Source: an uncultured Dongia sp.
GTDB taxonomy: Bacteria > Pseudomonadota > Alphaproteobacteria > Dongiales > Dongiaceae
Length of the DNA stretch: 64,000 bases
Direction: 5' to 3'
NCBI RefSeq assembly: GCF_936916975.1
Contig: NZ_CAKZGO010000021.1
Span: 62,001-126,000, forward strand
Positions 54,365-63,043 of this stretch are shown here, piece after piece. The notes under the pieces are model-generated. The model saw only the letters and a program-made list of their open reading frames with translations, searched no databases and had not been told where the DNA came from. Every line of letters begins with the position of its first letter. The first letter of the stretch is position 1. The position numbers and the translations under genes are program-made.

Positions 54365-54892
54365 ATGTCAGACCCGATCAACTTCAATCCGGACAGTTGG
54401 GATGGCGAGGTGCTCTATCTGTCGCGGCCGACTGGGCGCTCCACGATGATTGCGACCGTCCAGGCCTATTGGATGCGCCAATGCCTGGGCAAGTCGTTCC
54501 CTTCCCGCGCCGATATCGACCCGCTCTATTTGCCGAACGTGCTGCCCTATCTGTCTCTGGCGACTATTCAACCAGAACCCTTCCGCGTGCAGTACCGCCT
54601 GGTCGGTACCGAAATCGCCCGCTTCTATGGTGCCGAGATGCGCGGCAAATGGGTCGATGAAATGACCATCTGGCCGGCCCAGGACATTATCGACACGCAT
54701 GAAACCTATCGCCGCATCTTCGAGCAGCGCGCACCGAATTACGGCCTCTCCTTGATCGGCTGGGGCGAGCGCGAGGATCACATCTTTGAATTCGCCCGCT
54801 TCCCGATTTCGGAAGATGGCACCACCATCACCCATTGCCTCGGCATCGACGACTTCACCATGATCGAGCCGCGCAGAGGTCGCGCGATCTGA
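54365..54892 (+). CDS. PAS_5-family protein
   Basis: The 175-residue paralogue of the preceding gene has WMRQCLGKSFPSRADIDP and VQYRLVGTEIARFYGAEMRGKWVDE, the PAS_5 hallmarks. It is separated from its neighbour by 7 nt, so the two are probably co-transcribed and may form a heterodimer. Function unknown. Confidence 0.82.
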   Translation: MSDPINFNPDSWDGEVLYLSRPTGRSTMIATVQAYWMRQCLGKSFPSRADIDPLYLPNVLPYLSLATIQPEPFRVQYRLVGTEIARFYGAEMRGKWVDEMTIWPAQDIIDTHETYRRIFEQRAPNYGLSLIGWGEREDHIFEFARFPISEDGTTITHCLGIDDFTMIEPRRGRAI

Positions 54893-55417
54893 TCACGGCA
54901 CGATGCTGATCGGCGTACCATCCGGCACCAGACGCCACATTTCCTCGATCTCCGCATTATCGAGCGCGATGCAGCCGGCGGTCCAATCTACCTTTGGTGC
55001 AGTCGAGGCCGGCCAATAGTTCGGAAGGCCGTGAATAAAGATCTCGCCACCCGGTGCCGCGCCCAAGGCAGCGCTGGCAGCACGGTCAGCAGGCCGCGGA
55101 TAGTCGATATGCAGCGAGAGATGATAGGCACTTTGCGGATTGCGCCGGTCGATCACGTAGTCGCCCTCCGGCGTCCGCATGTCCCCCTCTCGCCGCTTTG
55201 GTCCGATGGGATTGCCGCCCAGGGCGATCTCGTAAGCACGAATGACGATGCCATCGCGCCGCAGTTCCAGACGCCGCTCCGATTTGTCGACAAAAATGGA
55301 ATCCGCCAATTGTTCAGCGGCAGCGGGCGAAATCGACACCTCGCCGCGCCGTAAGGCGACGACGGCAATGCCGGCGGCCGCCAAAAGAAAAATAGCCAGT
55401 ATGGGTCGGAACATCAT
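54893..55417 (-). CDS. L,D-transpeptidase (YkuD family)
   Basis: The 174-residue protein has an N-terminal membrane anchor (PILAIFLLAAAGIAVVAL) and the YkuD catalytic domain with IHGLPN and DWTAGCIALDN, in which the Cys is the nucleophile. It would form peptidoglycan cross-links or attach proteins to the wall in the periplasm. Its end abuts the convergent PAS_5 gene. Confidence 0.93.
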   Translation of the reverse strand: MMFRPILAIFLLAAAGIAVVALRRGEVSISPAAAEQLADSIFVDKSERRLELRRDGIVIRAYEIALGGNPIGPKRREGDMRTPEGDYVIDRRNPQSAYHLSLHIDYPRPADRAASAALGAAPGGEIFIHGLPNYWPASTAPKVDWTAGCIALDNAEIEEMWRLVPDGTPISIVP

Positions 55418-55474
55418 GCTGCCGTCGTAACGGCGGAATGGGGCGGCCCAAGGGCGGAATTATGGCGAAAACAA

Positions 55475-55500
55475 AAAGGGCGCCCCGAAGGACGCCCTTT
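55475..55500 (-). terminator. Intrinsic terminator of the second MttB gene
   Basis: Arms 55475-55482 and 55493-55500 (AAAGGGCG/CGCCCTTT) with a 10-nt loop. On the minus strand the hairpin is followed by TTTTTGTTTT, a proper U-tract, 20 bp beyond the MttB stop at 55521. Confidence 0.88.
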
Positions 55501-55520
55501 CCTAATTCGTAGTCCGATGA

Positions 55521-57098
55521 TCAGACGTTGCTATCCGGCGTCTCCGCCTTCTTCTTCGCGATGAATTCCTTCAACGCTTCGTCGATCGCAGGATCCAGCG
55601 CCGGGCCTTCATATTCCGACAGCATGCGCTTGTAGATCTTGTTGGCGCGGGTGGCGGCATCCTGGGCGCCTTCCGCCTCCCACTGTTCGTAGGAATTGTT
55701 GTCGGCAATGTTGGAGCGATAGAAGGCCGTTTCGAAATTGGCCTGGGTATGGGCGCAACCCAGGAAATGGCTGCCGGGACCGACTTCGCGGATGGCATCC
55801 AGTGCCTGGCCGTTTTCCGACAGATCGATGCCTTTGGCGAGCGTCTGCATCATGCCGAGCTGGTCGGCATCCATGACGAACTTCTCATAGCCGGCCGAGA
55901 GACCGCCTTCGAGCCAGCCCGCACCATGCAGCACGAAATTGGTACCCGCCTGGAGCGTCGGCAACAGGGTCTGGGCGCTTTCATAGGCCGCCTGGGCGTC
56001 CGCCACCTTGGAGCCGCAGAGCGACCCACCGGTGCGGAACGGAATGCCGAGGCGGCGTGCCAGCTGGCCGGCGGCCAGCGATACCAGCGTCGGTTCCGGC
56101 GTGCCGAAGGTCGGCGCACCCGACTGCATCGAAATCGAGGAGGCGAACACGCCGAAGATCACCGGGGCACCGGGATTGTAGAGCTGCGAGGTGCCGGCAC
56201 CGGCCAGCACTTCCGCCAGCACCTGGGCGAGCGTGCCCGCGGCCGTCACCGGGCTCATCGCGCCGGCCAGGATGAACGGCGTGGTGATGCAGGCCTGGTT
56301 GGCGCGGGCGTAAACCTTCATCGCCCCCAGCATGGTGCCGTCCCAGACCATCGGCGAGTTGGCGTTGATCAGGCTGGTGATGACTGTGTTCTTCGCGACG
56401 AACTCCTCGCCGAACAGGATGCGCGCCATGGCAACCGTATCCTCGGCGCGTTCCGGCGCCGTGACCGAGCCCATGAACGGTTTGTCCGACAGCTTCATAT
56501 GGCTGTAGACCATGTCGAGATGCCGCTTGTTGACCGGCAGATCGACCGGCTCGCACACAGTGCCGCCCGAATGGTGGATCGAGGGCGACATATAGGCGAG
56601 CTTCACGAAATTCTGGAAGTCGGCGATGGTCGCATAACGGCGGCCGCCATCGAGGTCGCGCACGAAGGGCGGGCCATAGACGGGTGCAAACACCGTGGCG
56701 TTGCCGCCGATCTGCACGTTGCGGTCCGGGTTGCGGGCGTATTGGATATACTGCTTCGGCGCCGACTTCTGCACGATCGACCGCGCCAGGCCACGCGGGA
56801 AGCGGATGCGAGTCCCCTTCACATCGGCGCCGGCCTTGGCCCACAGCTCCAGCGCTTCCGGCTCGTCGCGGAACTCGATGCCGACTTCCTGCAGGATGGT
56901 GTCGGCATTGCGCTCGATGATGCTCAGGCCCTCGTCGTCGAGCACCGTCACCAGCGGGATGTTGCGCACGATATAGGGGTTCTGGACGATGACCGGCTTC
57001 TGGCGGAGGGCGCGCCTGGCGTCGGCACCACCGCGCGTGCGGCGGCCGGTGACCGGCTGGCCTTCCACGGCGTCAGAAAGCGGTTCCACATTGGACAT
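55521..57098 (-). CDS. MttB-family methyltransferase (copy 2, betaine-type)
   Basis: The 525-residue non-pyrrolysine MttB protein has ADTILQEVGIEFRDEPEALE, FILAGAMSPVTAAGTLAQVLAE and EVGPGSHFLGCAHTQANFETA. It resembles the betaine demethylase branch and differs from copy 1 at 36.5-38.0 kb. It is divergent from the FAD-GcvT dehydrogenase, which would act on the demethylated product. A corrinoid protein and a second methyltransferase are not in the window. Confidence 0.93.
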   Translation of the reverse strand: MSNVEPLSDAVEGQPVTGRRTRGGADARRALRQKPVIVQNPYIVRNIPLVTVLDDEGLSIIERNADTILQEVGIEFRDEPEALELWAKAGADVKGTRIRFPRGLARSIVQKSAPKQYIQYARNPDRNVQIGGNATVFAPVYGPPFVRDLDGGRRYATIADFQNFVKLAYMSPSIHHSGGTVCEPVDLPVNKRHLDMVYSHMKLSDKPFMGSVTAPERAEDTVAMARILFGEEFVAKNTVITSLINANSPMVWDGTMLGAMKVYARANQACITTPFILAGAMSPVTAAGTLAQVLAEVLAGAGTSQLYNPGAPVIFGVFASSISMQSGAPTFGTPEPTLVSLAAGQLARRLGIPFRTGGSLCGSKVADAQAAYESAQTLLPTLQAGTNFVLHGAGWLEGGLSAGYEKFVMDADQLGMMQTLAKGIDLSENGQALDAIREVGPGSHFLGCAHTQANFETAFYRSNIADNNSYEQWEAEGAQDAATRANKIYKRMLSEYEGPALDPAIDEALKEFIAKKKAETPDSNV

Positions 57099-57510
57099 GA
57101 TGAGGGGCCTTTCCCGTGAATCAAACTAATAGACCGATGACTAATTCGTCGCCCATATCGGCACCGGCAGGCCAGTTTCTCTAGCGAAAGGGCGACAAGC
57201 CCTCACCAGATCGCGCCAAATGCGCCATCCCCGAAAACATTGATTTTGCGGCGCAATAGCCGGACCTGTCCTGTTTGCGCCGTCGCCGTCATCGTGGCGC
57301 ATTTTGGCAACTAGGCCCAGCCCAATGATGGCGACCCCGAGGCCCGAATCGCCCGGTGCCGTGCCCAAAACAGCTGGGAAAACAGCCGGGTAGCGCCGAC
57401 TTTATCCGCTTCGTGTCGCGCCGCATTTTGCTAATGTCGCAAACAGGCAGCAATCGTGTCGCCGCAGCGCCCTATATTCTGCCAGCAATTTTACTTCGGA
57501 GTAGTGGGCT
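57099..57510. promoter_or_regulatory. Divergent control region between the second MttB gene and the FAD-GcvT gene
   Basis: No gene is visible in these 412 bp. TGTCGC occurs four times (57192-57197 on the minus strand; about 57413, 57435 and 57458 on the plus), two with CATTTTG close by. CGCATTTTG also appears near 57299. Such half-sites are also present upstream of soxB and the first MttB gene, so one regulator may serve all. A GGAG precedes the plus-strand start. Confidence 0.45.
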
Positions 57511-60072
57511 ATGGCAGAGTTTCCGGCAAAGGCGAAGGTCGTCATCATCGGTCTGGGTGGGATCGTGGGCGCATCGGTCGCCCATCACCTGGTCGAGCGT
57601 GGCTGGGACGACATCGTCGGCATCGACAAGTCCGGCGTGCCCACCGACATCGGCTCGACGGCCCATGCCTCCGACTTCTGCTACATGACCAGCCACGACT
57701 TCCTGTCCTGCTGGTCCTCGCTCTACTCGATCGATTTCTATTCGAAGCTCGGACATTACGAGCGCATCGGCGGCCTCGAGATCGCGCGCGTCGGTGATGA
57801 CGGCCGCATGGACGAGATCAAGCGCAAGGTCTCCTCGGCCAAGGCCTTCGGCACTCGCGCGCGCCTGATCGACCCGGCCGAGATCAAGAAGAAATTCCCG
57901 TTGATCGAGGAAGACAAGGTCCAGGGCGGCCTGTGGGACCCCGATGCCGGCCTCGTCATCCCGCGCTCGCAGACCGTCGCCGGCAAGCTGGTCGAACAGG
58001 CCGAGGCCGCCGGCAAGCTCAAAGTCTTCGCCCACACCTCGGCCACGTCGCTGGTCATCGAGAACGGCCGCCTCAAGGGTGTCGTCACCGACCGCGGCAC
58101 CATCATGGCCGATTACGTCGTGGTCTGCGCCGGCCTCTGGGGCCGCCTGATCGCTGAAATGGCAGGTGAGGATCTGCCGGTCATGCCGGTCGACCACCCG
58201 CTCTGCTTCTTCGGGCCCTATACCGAATTCGCCAAGACCGGCAAGGAAATCGGCTGGCCGCTGCTCCGCGACCAGGGCAACTCCGCCTATATGCGCGACA
58301 CCGGCGATCCCACCACGGCCGAAGGCGGCATGATCGAATGGGGCTATTACGAGGAAAAGAACCCGCGCCTCCTGCATCCGCGCGACCTCCTCGAAAAGCA
58401 CGAAGCGCGCCTCTCCCCCTCGCAGCGCGACCTCGACATGGACCAGATCATCGAGCCCCTGGAACGCGCCATCGAACTCACCCCGATCCTCGCCGAGCTC
58501 GGTTATGAGGAAAAGCGCTCGTTCAACGGCCTCCTCCAGGTCACGACCGATGGCGGCCCCTCCATCGGCGAAAGCCAGAAGGTCCGCGGCCTCTGGTACG
58601 CGGTCGGCATCTGGGTCAAGGACGGCCCCGGCATGGGCAAGCTCATCGCCGATTGGATGACCGACGGCCGCACGCCGATCGACCACAACCGGATCGATTT
58701 CTCCCGCTTCTATCCGCATATGATGGAAGAGAAGTTCATCGAGGGCCGTTGCGGCGAAGCTGCGCGCAAGATCTACAACCCCGCCGTCCATCCTCGCGAA
58801 CCCTATGACACCGGCCGCAACGTCCGCCGCTCGCCCTTCTACGAGCGCGAAAAGGAACTCGGCGCCTATTTCATGGAGCTTGGTGGCTGGGAACGTGCCC
58901 ATGGCTATGCCGCCAACGAGCATTTGCTGCAGAAATACGGCAACCGCGTCCCGATGCGCGAGAACGAATGGGACAACCGCCATTTCTGGCGCGTTTCCAA
59001 TGCCGAGCATCTCGCGATGAGCGAGGATTGCGGCATCGTCAACCTGTCGCATTTTGCCATCATCGACATCGAAGGCCCCGATCACGTGGCACTGCTGGAA
59101 TGGCTGTGCGCGGCCAAGGTCGGCGGCGACAACATGATCGGCAAGGGTATCTACACGCACTTCCTCGATGATGAAGGCATGGTGCGCGCCGACTTCACCG
59201 TCATCCGCATGGCCGACCGCTGCCGGTTCATCGACGGCGCCGATGCCGGCCCCCGCGACTTCCACTACATGCGCCGCGTGGCCGAAGACAAAGGCTTCGA
59301 CGTCACCATCACCGACGTGACCTCGCACTATGTCACCATCGGCATCTGGGGCCCGAATGCCCGCACGACGCTGCAGAAGGTCGTTGAGGATCCCGCCGGT
59401 CTCAGCCATGAGGCCTTCCCCTTTGCCGCGATCAAGCCGCTCAAGATCGGCGGCAAGAACGTCGCCGCCTTCCGCATCTCCTATGTCGGCGAGCAAGGCT
59501 GGGAACTTCACATGAAGTATGAAGACGGCCTCGCCGTCTGGGACGCCCTGCGCTCGACCGGCGTCATGGCCTTCGGCGTCGAGACCTACGCCAACAGCCG
59601 TCGCATGGAAAAATGCCTGCGCCTGCAGAACGCCGACCTGCTGACAGAGTACAACCTGATCGAATCCGATCTCGCCCGCCCGAAGGTCAAGGATGTCGAT
59701 TTCCGCGGCAAGGCGAAGCACCTCGAATACAAGGCCCGTGAGCACCAGCCCGCCATGCTGTGCACCCTCGTCATGACCGACAACATCGACAAAAAGGGCG
59801 TCGCCCGCTACCCCGTCGGCAACATGCCGGTAATGGACCCGACGACGGGTGAGACCCTGGTCGACGAACTCGGCCGCAGGTCTTTCACCACCTCGGTCGC
59901 CTACGGCCCCACCATCGGCAAGAACATCGCGCTGGCATACCTGCCCTGGGCCTACTGCCAGACCGGCCGCAAGCTGCAGGTCGAATACTTCAGCGAAACC
60001 TACCCGGTCGAAGTCGTCGCCATCGGCTACAAGCCGCTTTATGACCCGGAGAATTTGAAACCGCGGACGTGA
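57511..60072 (+). CDS. FAD-dependent oxidoreductase with GcvT domain (dimethylglycine/sarcosine dehydrogenase family)
   Basis: The 853-residue protein has an N-terminal DAO-type FAD domain (VVIIGLGGIVGASVAHHL, STAHASDFCY; residues 8-400) and a C-terminal GcvT tetrahydrofolate-binding region (about 430-850: GYAANEHLLQKYG, GKGIYTHFLDDEGMV). This is the layout of dimethylglycine dehydrogenase and sarcosine dehydrogenase, which oxidatively demethylate N-methylglycines. The motif IIGLGGIVG differs from the usual GxGxxG by having Leu at the first Gly position. Divergent from the second MttB gene. Confidence 0.92.
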   Translation: MAEFPAKAKVVIIGLGGIVGASVAHHLVERGWDDIVGIDKSGVPTDIGSTAHASDFCYMTSHDFLSCWSSLYSIDFYSKLGHYERIGGLEIARVGDDGRMDEIKRKVSSAKAFGTRARLIDPAEIKKKFPLIEEDKVQGGLWDPDAGLVIPRSQTVAGKLVEQAEAAGKLKVFAHTSATSLVIENGRLKGVVTDRGTIMADYVVVCAGLWGRLIAEMAGEDLPVMPVDHPLCFFGPYTEFAKTGKEIGWPLLRDQGNSAYMRDTGDPTTAEGGMIEWGYYEEKNPRLLHPRDLLEKHEARLSPSQRDLDMDQIIEPLERAIELTPILAELGYEEKRSFNGLLQVTTDGGPSIGESQKVRGLWYAVGIWVKDGPGMGKLIADWMTDGRTPIDHNRIDFSRFYPHMMEEKFIEGRCGEAARKIYNPAVHPREPYDTGRNVRRSPFYEREKELGAYFMELGGWERAHGYAANEHLLQKYGNRVPMRENEWDNRHFWRVSNAEHLAMSEDCGIVNLSHFAIIDIEGPDHVALLEWLCAAKVGGDNMIGKGIYTHFLDDEGMVRADFTVIRMADRCRFIDGADAGPRDFHYMRRVAEDKGFDVTITDVTSHYVTIGIWGPNARTTLQKVVEDPAGLSHEAFPFAAIKPLKIGGKNVAAFRISYVGEQGWELHMKYEDGLAVWDALRSTGVMAFGVETYANSRRMEKCLRLQNADLLTEYNLIESDLARPKVKDVDFRGKAKHLEYKAREHQPAMLCTLVMTDNIDKKGVARYPVGNMPVMDPTTGETLVDELGRRSFTTSVAYGPTIGKNIALAYLPWAYCQTGRKLQVEYFSETYPVEVVAIGYKPLYDPENLKPRT

Positions 60073-60105
60073 TGTCCGGAAGCTGAAACATCGGACCTAA
60101 ATGAG

Positions 60106-60136
60106 AAACGCCCCGGCCGAAAGACCGGGGCGTTTT
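60106..60136 (+). terminator. Intrinsic terminator after the FAD-GcvT gene
   Basis: Arms 60106-60116 and 60126-60136 (AAACGCCCCGG/CCGGGGCGTTT) pair over 11 bp with a 9-nt loop, followed by TGAG, 33 bp past the stop. Effective in both directions because of the A/T arms. Confidence 0.8.
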
Positions 60137-60163
60137 GAGTAGGATAGCGGGCAGAAGATCCAT

Positions 60164-61936
60164 TCAGAATCGCTTTGCAATCTCCGCGATCTCCTTCGGA
60201 TTCTTCGCGCTGACAGTCGCGTCGGCGCTACGCCAGAACACCTCATTGCCTATGTATGAAAGATCCTTCTGAGGTGGGACCGTTATAACTATCATTCCCA
60301 TACCAAAAAATGAGTTGTAGTCGATGTTAGCAAGGACTGCGCCTTTCAATGCATCGGATAACTTCGAATTCGCTATCCCATCCCGCAAGATCTCAAAATA
60401 CTTCTCAACAGCAATTCCTAGACGCTTCGCTTCTCTATCCACTCCGACGATAAAGCGGCGCCCAAATTTCTTCGCTTTAATTTTATCGATTTCCTCGATC
60501 CTAGATGCATCCTTCGCCTTATCCACAACTCCTATTAAGATACAGCCCGAAGAATGCGGACCAATATTTGCCATCCCGCAGATTGTTTTAACGATTTTGT
60601 CGATTATCCCCGGATCTACGCCACCCTTTGGTTCGAGCTTAAGGAGCCCTTGCTTAAGCTCGTAATTTGCTAGCTCAATTTCCGAGCGACGAATAGAGGC
60701 TTCAATATCTATGGTTGTGTAATTGTTATAGATTTTCTTCTTCTGTTTCTTTGTCTTTACGCAACACGTTTGAAGCAGCCCTTTAATCGTATCGACGTTT
60801 TTCTGCCGTTCCTCAGATGAGGTAGCCTTCCTGCCGGCCGCAATTCTGTTGGAAAGATTACGAATTGCTTTCTTCGCTCCTTGATAGTTACTAATTTTCT
60901 GCCCAGCGCCTATTAGCAATTCGTGAACGGCAACAAGAAGCACAGCGAAAACAGATGGAAAAGCATTTGTCGTTTTCTTCTCGAAAACGATTTCTCTCAG
61001 TTTCTCGGGTCTGTCCTCCGAACAAATTTTGATGATCTCTTGAATGCAAAACTTAAATTCATCAGAGAACTGTTCCGCGCCGTAGTCTTCGAGGGCTTTC
61101 AAGATTCTAACGCATTCAGGATTCTTCTCAGAATAGATATCGTCGAGTGCGTCCTTTGAACGCTCGATCAATTGCCCGCCAACAATGCAAGCAGAAATAT
61201 CAGCAATGCACTGCTCATCCATACTATCTCTAAGATCCGTCGATCGCAGAATTCCTTGCTCAACCCAAAAAACTTCTTCCGCTTGAATTTCATACCCATG
61301 CTTGGTCATTGGCAAATCAATGCTGATCGATGGCATGGATCGCAGAAGCAAGACAGGTGATGAAACGTCTCCGCGTAGGCTGCAAGCCAGATCTCTTACC
61401 ATTACAGAAAACTCGTTCTGCACGCCGGCCTGCCGACGCTCTTGGTCGCTGAGCCTGTGCCCGTATGTATTGATCCGACCAAAGACATCGTTCACGTCCT
61501 CTTCGCTAGCATTTCTCATTACCGAGAAAGCCAAAGAGTAGTCGAGTATTGTCGATACATCCTTGGGAGTCAGATATTTTTCTCCCTTGGTCGGTTCAAA
61601 TTTCCCCTCGTCGGCGTAGGATTTTGCCGTCGGAAAATGCTCCAGATTGAAATAGCGCTGCTGTAAGGTTGCAAACGACGTCTCAATGAACGACACGATG
61701 GCATGCAATCTTTGAAGACCATCGATTATTTCGTAACTCCCGGGAGAGTCATTCTTCTCCGCAATGAGAATTGCCGGAATTGGGTACTTCTTGAGAATTG
61801 ATTCAATCAGCCGTTGCTTCTCTTCCAACGTCCACACGAGCTTGCGCTGGTACCGTCTATTGACAAAAAGCCGATCCTCGCGAAACCACGAGTAAATTGT
61901 TTGAACTGACATTGGCAAGGAGTTGAGTTCGGCCAT
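60164..61936 (-). CDS. DUF262 - AlbA_2 (Schlafen-like) fusion protein, candidate defence gene
   Basis: The 590-residue protein has an N-terminal DUF262/ParB-GmrSD-like domain: RRYQRKLVW at 27-35, LIESILKKYPIP at 43-54, the DGLQR signature at 72-76 (canonical DGQQR), and FGRINTYGHRLSDQERRQAG at 152-171. A helical middle (172-410) lacks a recognisable HNH/DUF1524 nuclease. The C-terminal part (about 411-590) is an AlbA_2/Schlafen-like domain: YELKQG, ICGMANIGPHSSGCILIGVVD, IVITVPPQKDL, EVFWRSADATVSA. DUF262 proteins are known in type IV restriction and other anti-phage systems. The gene is AT-rich and stands alone, so recent transfer is likely. Function inferred. Confidence 0.75.
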   Translation of the reverse strand: MAELNSLPMSVQTIYSWFREDRLFVNRRYQRKLVWTLEEKQRLIESILKKYPIPAILIAEKNDSPGSYEIIDGLQRLHAIVSFIETSFATLQQRYFNLEHFPTAKSYADEGKFEPTKGEKYLTPKDVSTILDYSLAFSVMRNASEEDVNDVFGRINTYGHRLSDQERRQAGVQNEFSVMVRDLACSLRGDVSSPVLLLRSMPSISIDLPMTKHGYEIQAEEVFWVEQGILRSTDLRDSMDEQCIADISACIVGGQLIERSKDALDDIYSEKNPECVRILKALEDYGAEQFSDEFKFCIQEIIKICSEDRPEKLREIVFEKKTTNAFPSVFAVLLVAVHELLIGAGQKISNYQGAKKAIRNLSNRIAAGRKATSSEERQKNVDTIKGLLQTCCVKTKKQKKKIYNNYTTIDIEASIRRSEIELANYELKQGLLKLEPKGGVDPGIIDKIVKTICGMANIGPHSSGCILIGVVDKAKDASRIEEIDKIKAKKFGRRFIVGVDREAKRLGIAVEKYFEILRDGIANSKLSDALKGAVLANIDYNSFFGMGMIVITVPPQKDLSYIGNEVFWRSADATVSAKNPKEIAEIAKRF

Positions 61937-62107
61937 CTCATCCTCTTATTTTGGAAGTCCTTCGCTCACCCCAGATGGGAGCAATCTACTACAACAAGTA
62001 ATAGAAGACTAACCGGATCATTGTCCAACTCAACTATCCGATAGTCAGGGGCATTGTATATGGGCTATTTTTGATTTTGCACCCCAATAGATTGTCGATG
62101 TTCCCTC

Positions 62108-63043
62108 ATGCTATCCTCCCGTGTCCCTGCTCCCACCTCCATCAGCCAACCCGCCCAGAAATTCCTGCGGAACGCGCCCGCCATCACCGCACGGCCGATG
62201 GACCTGCCGGCACTGGACAAGCGGCGGCGGGATACGCATGCGTTCTATGCGCCGGCGGGATACAAGCTGCTGGGCGAACTCGGTGGCACCGCCGACGAGG
62301 TGACGCTGGGCGCGGTGCGGGTGCAGCGCATCACGCCGAAGAACGCGACAGCGACGAACGTCATTCTCTATCTCTTCGGCGGCGGATATGTGCAGGGATC
62401 GCCGGATGAGGATCTGGAGATCACGGCGCAACTGGCGGACCTCACCGCGCAGCGCATTTATGCGCCCCATTACGCCCTCGCTCCGGAGAAGCCGTTTCCC
62501 GCAGCGCTCGACGATGCGCTTGCCGCCTACCGTGCCCTGGCGGCTGAACAGGGTGCCGCGAACATCACGGTCATGGGCGAATCCGCCGGCGCAGGCCTGG
62601 CCCTGCTCACGATGCTGGCGGCCTCCAGGGCGGGGCTGCCGATGCCGCGCAAGCTGGTACTGCTCTCTCCCTGGTCGGATCTTGCCAAGACCGGCGATAC
62701 GCTGACGACGCTGGAAGGCTGCGATCCCTCATTGCATTACGAGATGACCCTGGAGCCGGCGGCGAAGGCCTTTGCCGCGGGGCGCGACCTCACCTCGCCG
62801 GATGTCTCGCCGCTCTATGCGGACTATCCCAAGAGCTTTCCCAAGACGCTGATCACCACCGGGACCCGCGACCTGTTCCTCAGCGACTGCGCGCGGCTCT
62901 CGACCAAAATGCGCGCGGCCGGCATCGATTGCGAGTTGCGCGTCTGGGAAGGGATGTGGCACGTCTTCGAGTATTACACCGAGTTGCCGGAGGCGCAGGC
63001 GTCCCTGGCCGAGATCGCACGCTTCATCACGGGGCCGGGCTGA
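62108..63043 (+). CDS. Alpha/beta hydrolase, HSL-type esterase
   Basis: The 311-residue protein has the HSL-family layout: an oxyanion-hole motif YLFGGGYVQGSP (the usual His of HGGG is Phe), the nucleophile elbow GESAGAG near residue 160, ADYP and TTGTRDLFLSD with the acid, and WHVFEYY with the catalytic His. It would hydrolyse short acyl esters in the cytoplasm. Its 3' end overlaps the convergent cytochrome b561 gene by 17 bp. Confidence 0.9.
   Translation: MLSSRVPAPTSISQPAQKFLRNAPAITARPMDLPALDKRRRDTHAFYAPAGYKLLGELGGTADEVTLGAVRVQRITPKNATATNVILYLFGGGYVQGSPDEDLEITAQLADLTAQRIYAPHYALAPEKPFPAALDDALAAYRALAAEQGAANITVMGESAGAGLALLTMLAASRAGLPMPRKLVLLSPWSDLAKTGDTLTTLEGCDPSLHYEMTLEPAAKAFAAGRDLTSPDVSPLYADYPKSFPKTLITTGTRDLFLSDCARLSTKMRAAGIDCELRVWEGMWHVFEYYTELPEAQASLAEIARFITGPG

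Noticed and set aside
57472-59745. 757-codon minus-strand open frame opposite the FAD-GcvT gene
   Set aside because: Antisense frame produced by codon bias; the composition lacks any domain pattern.
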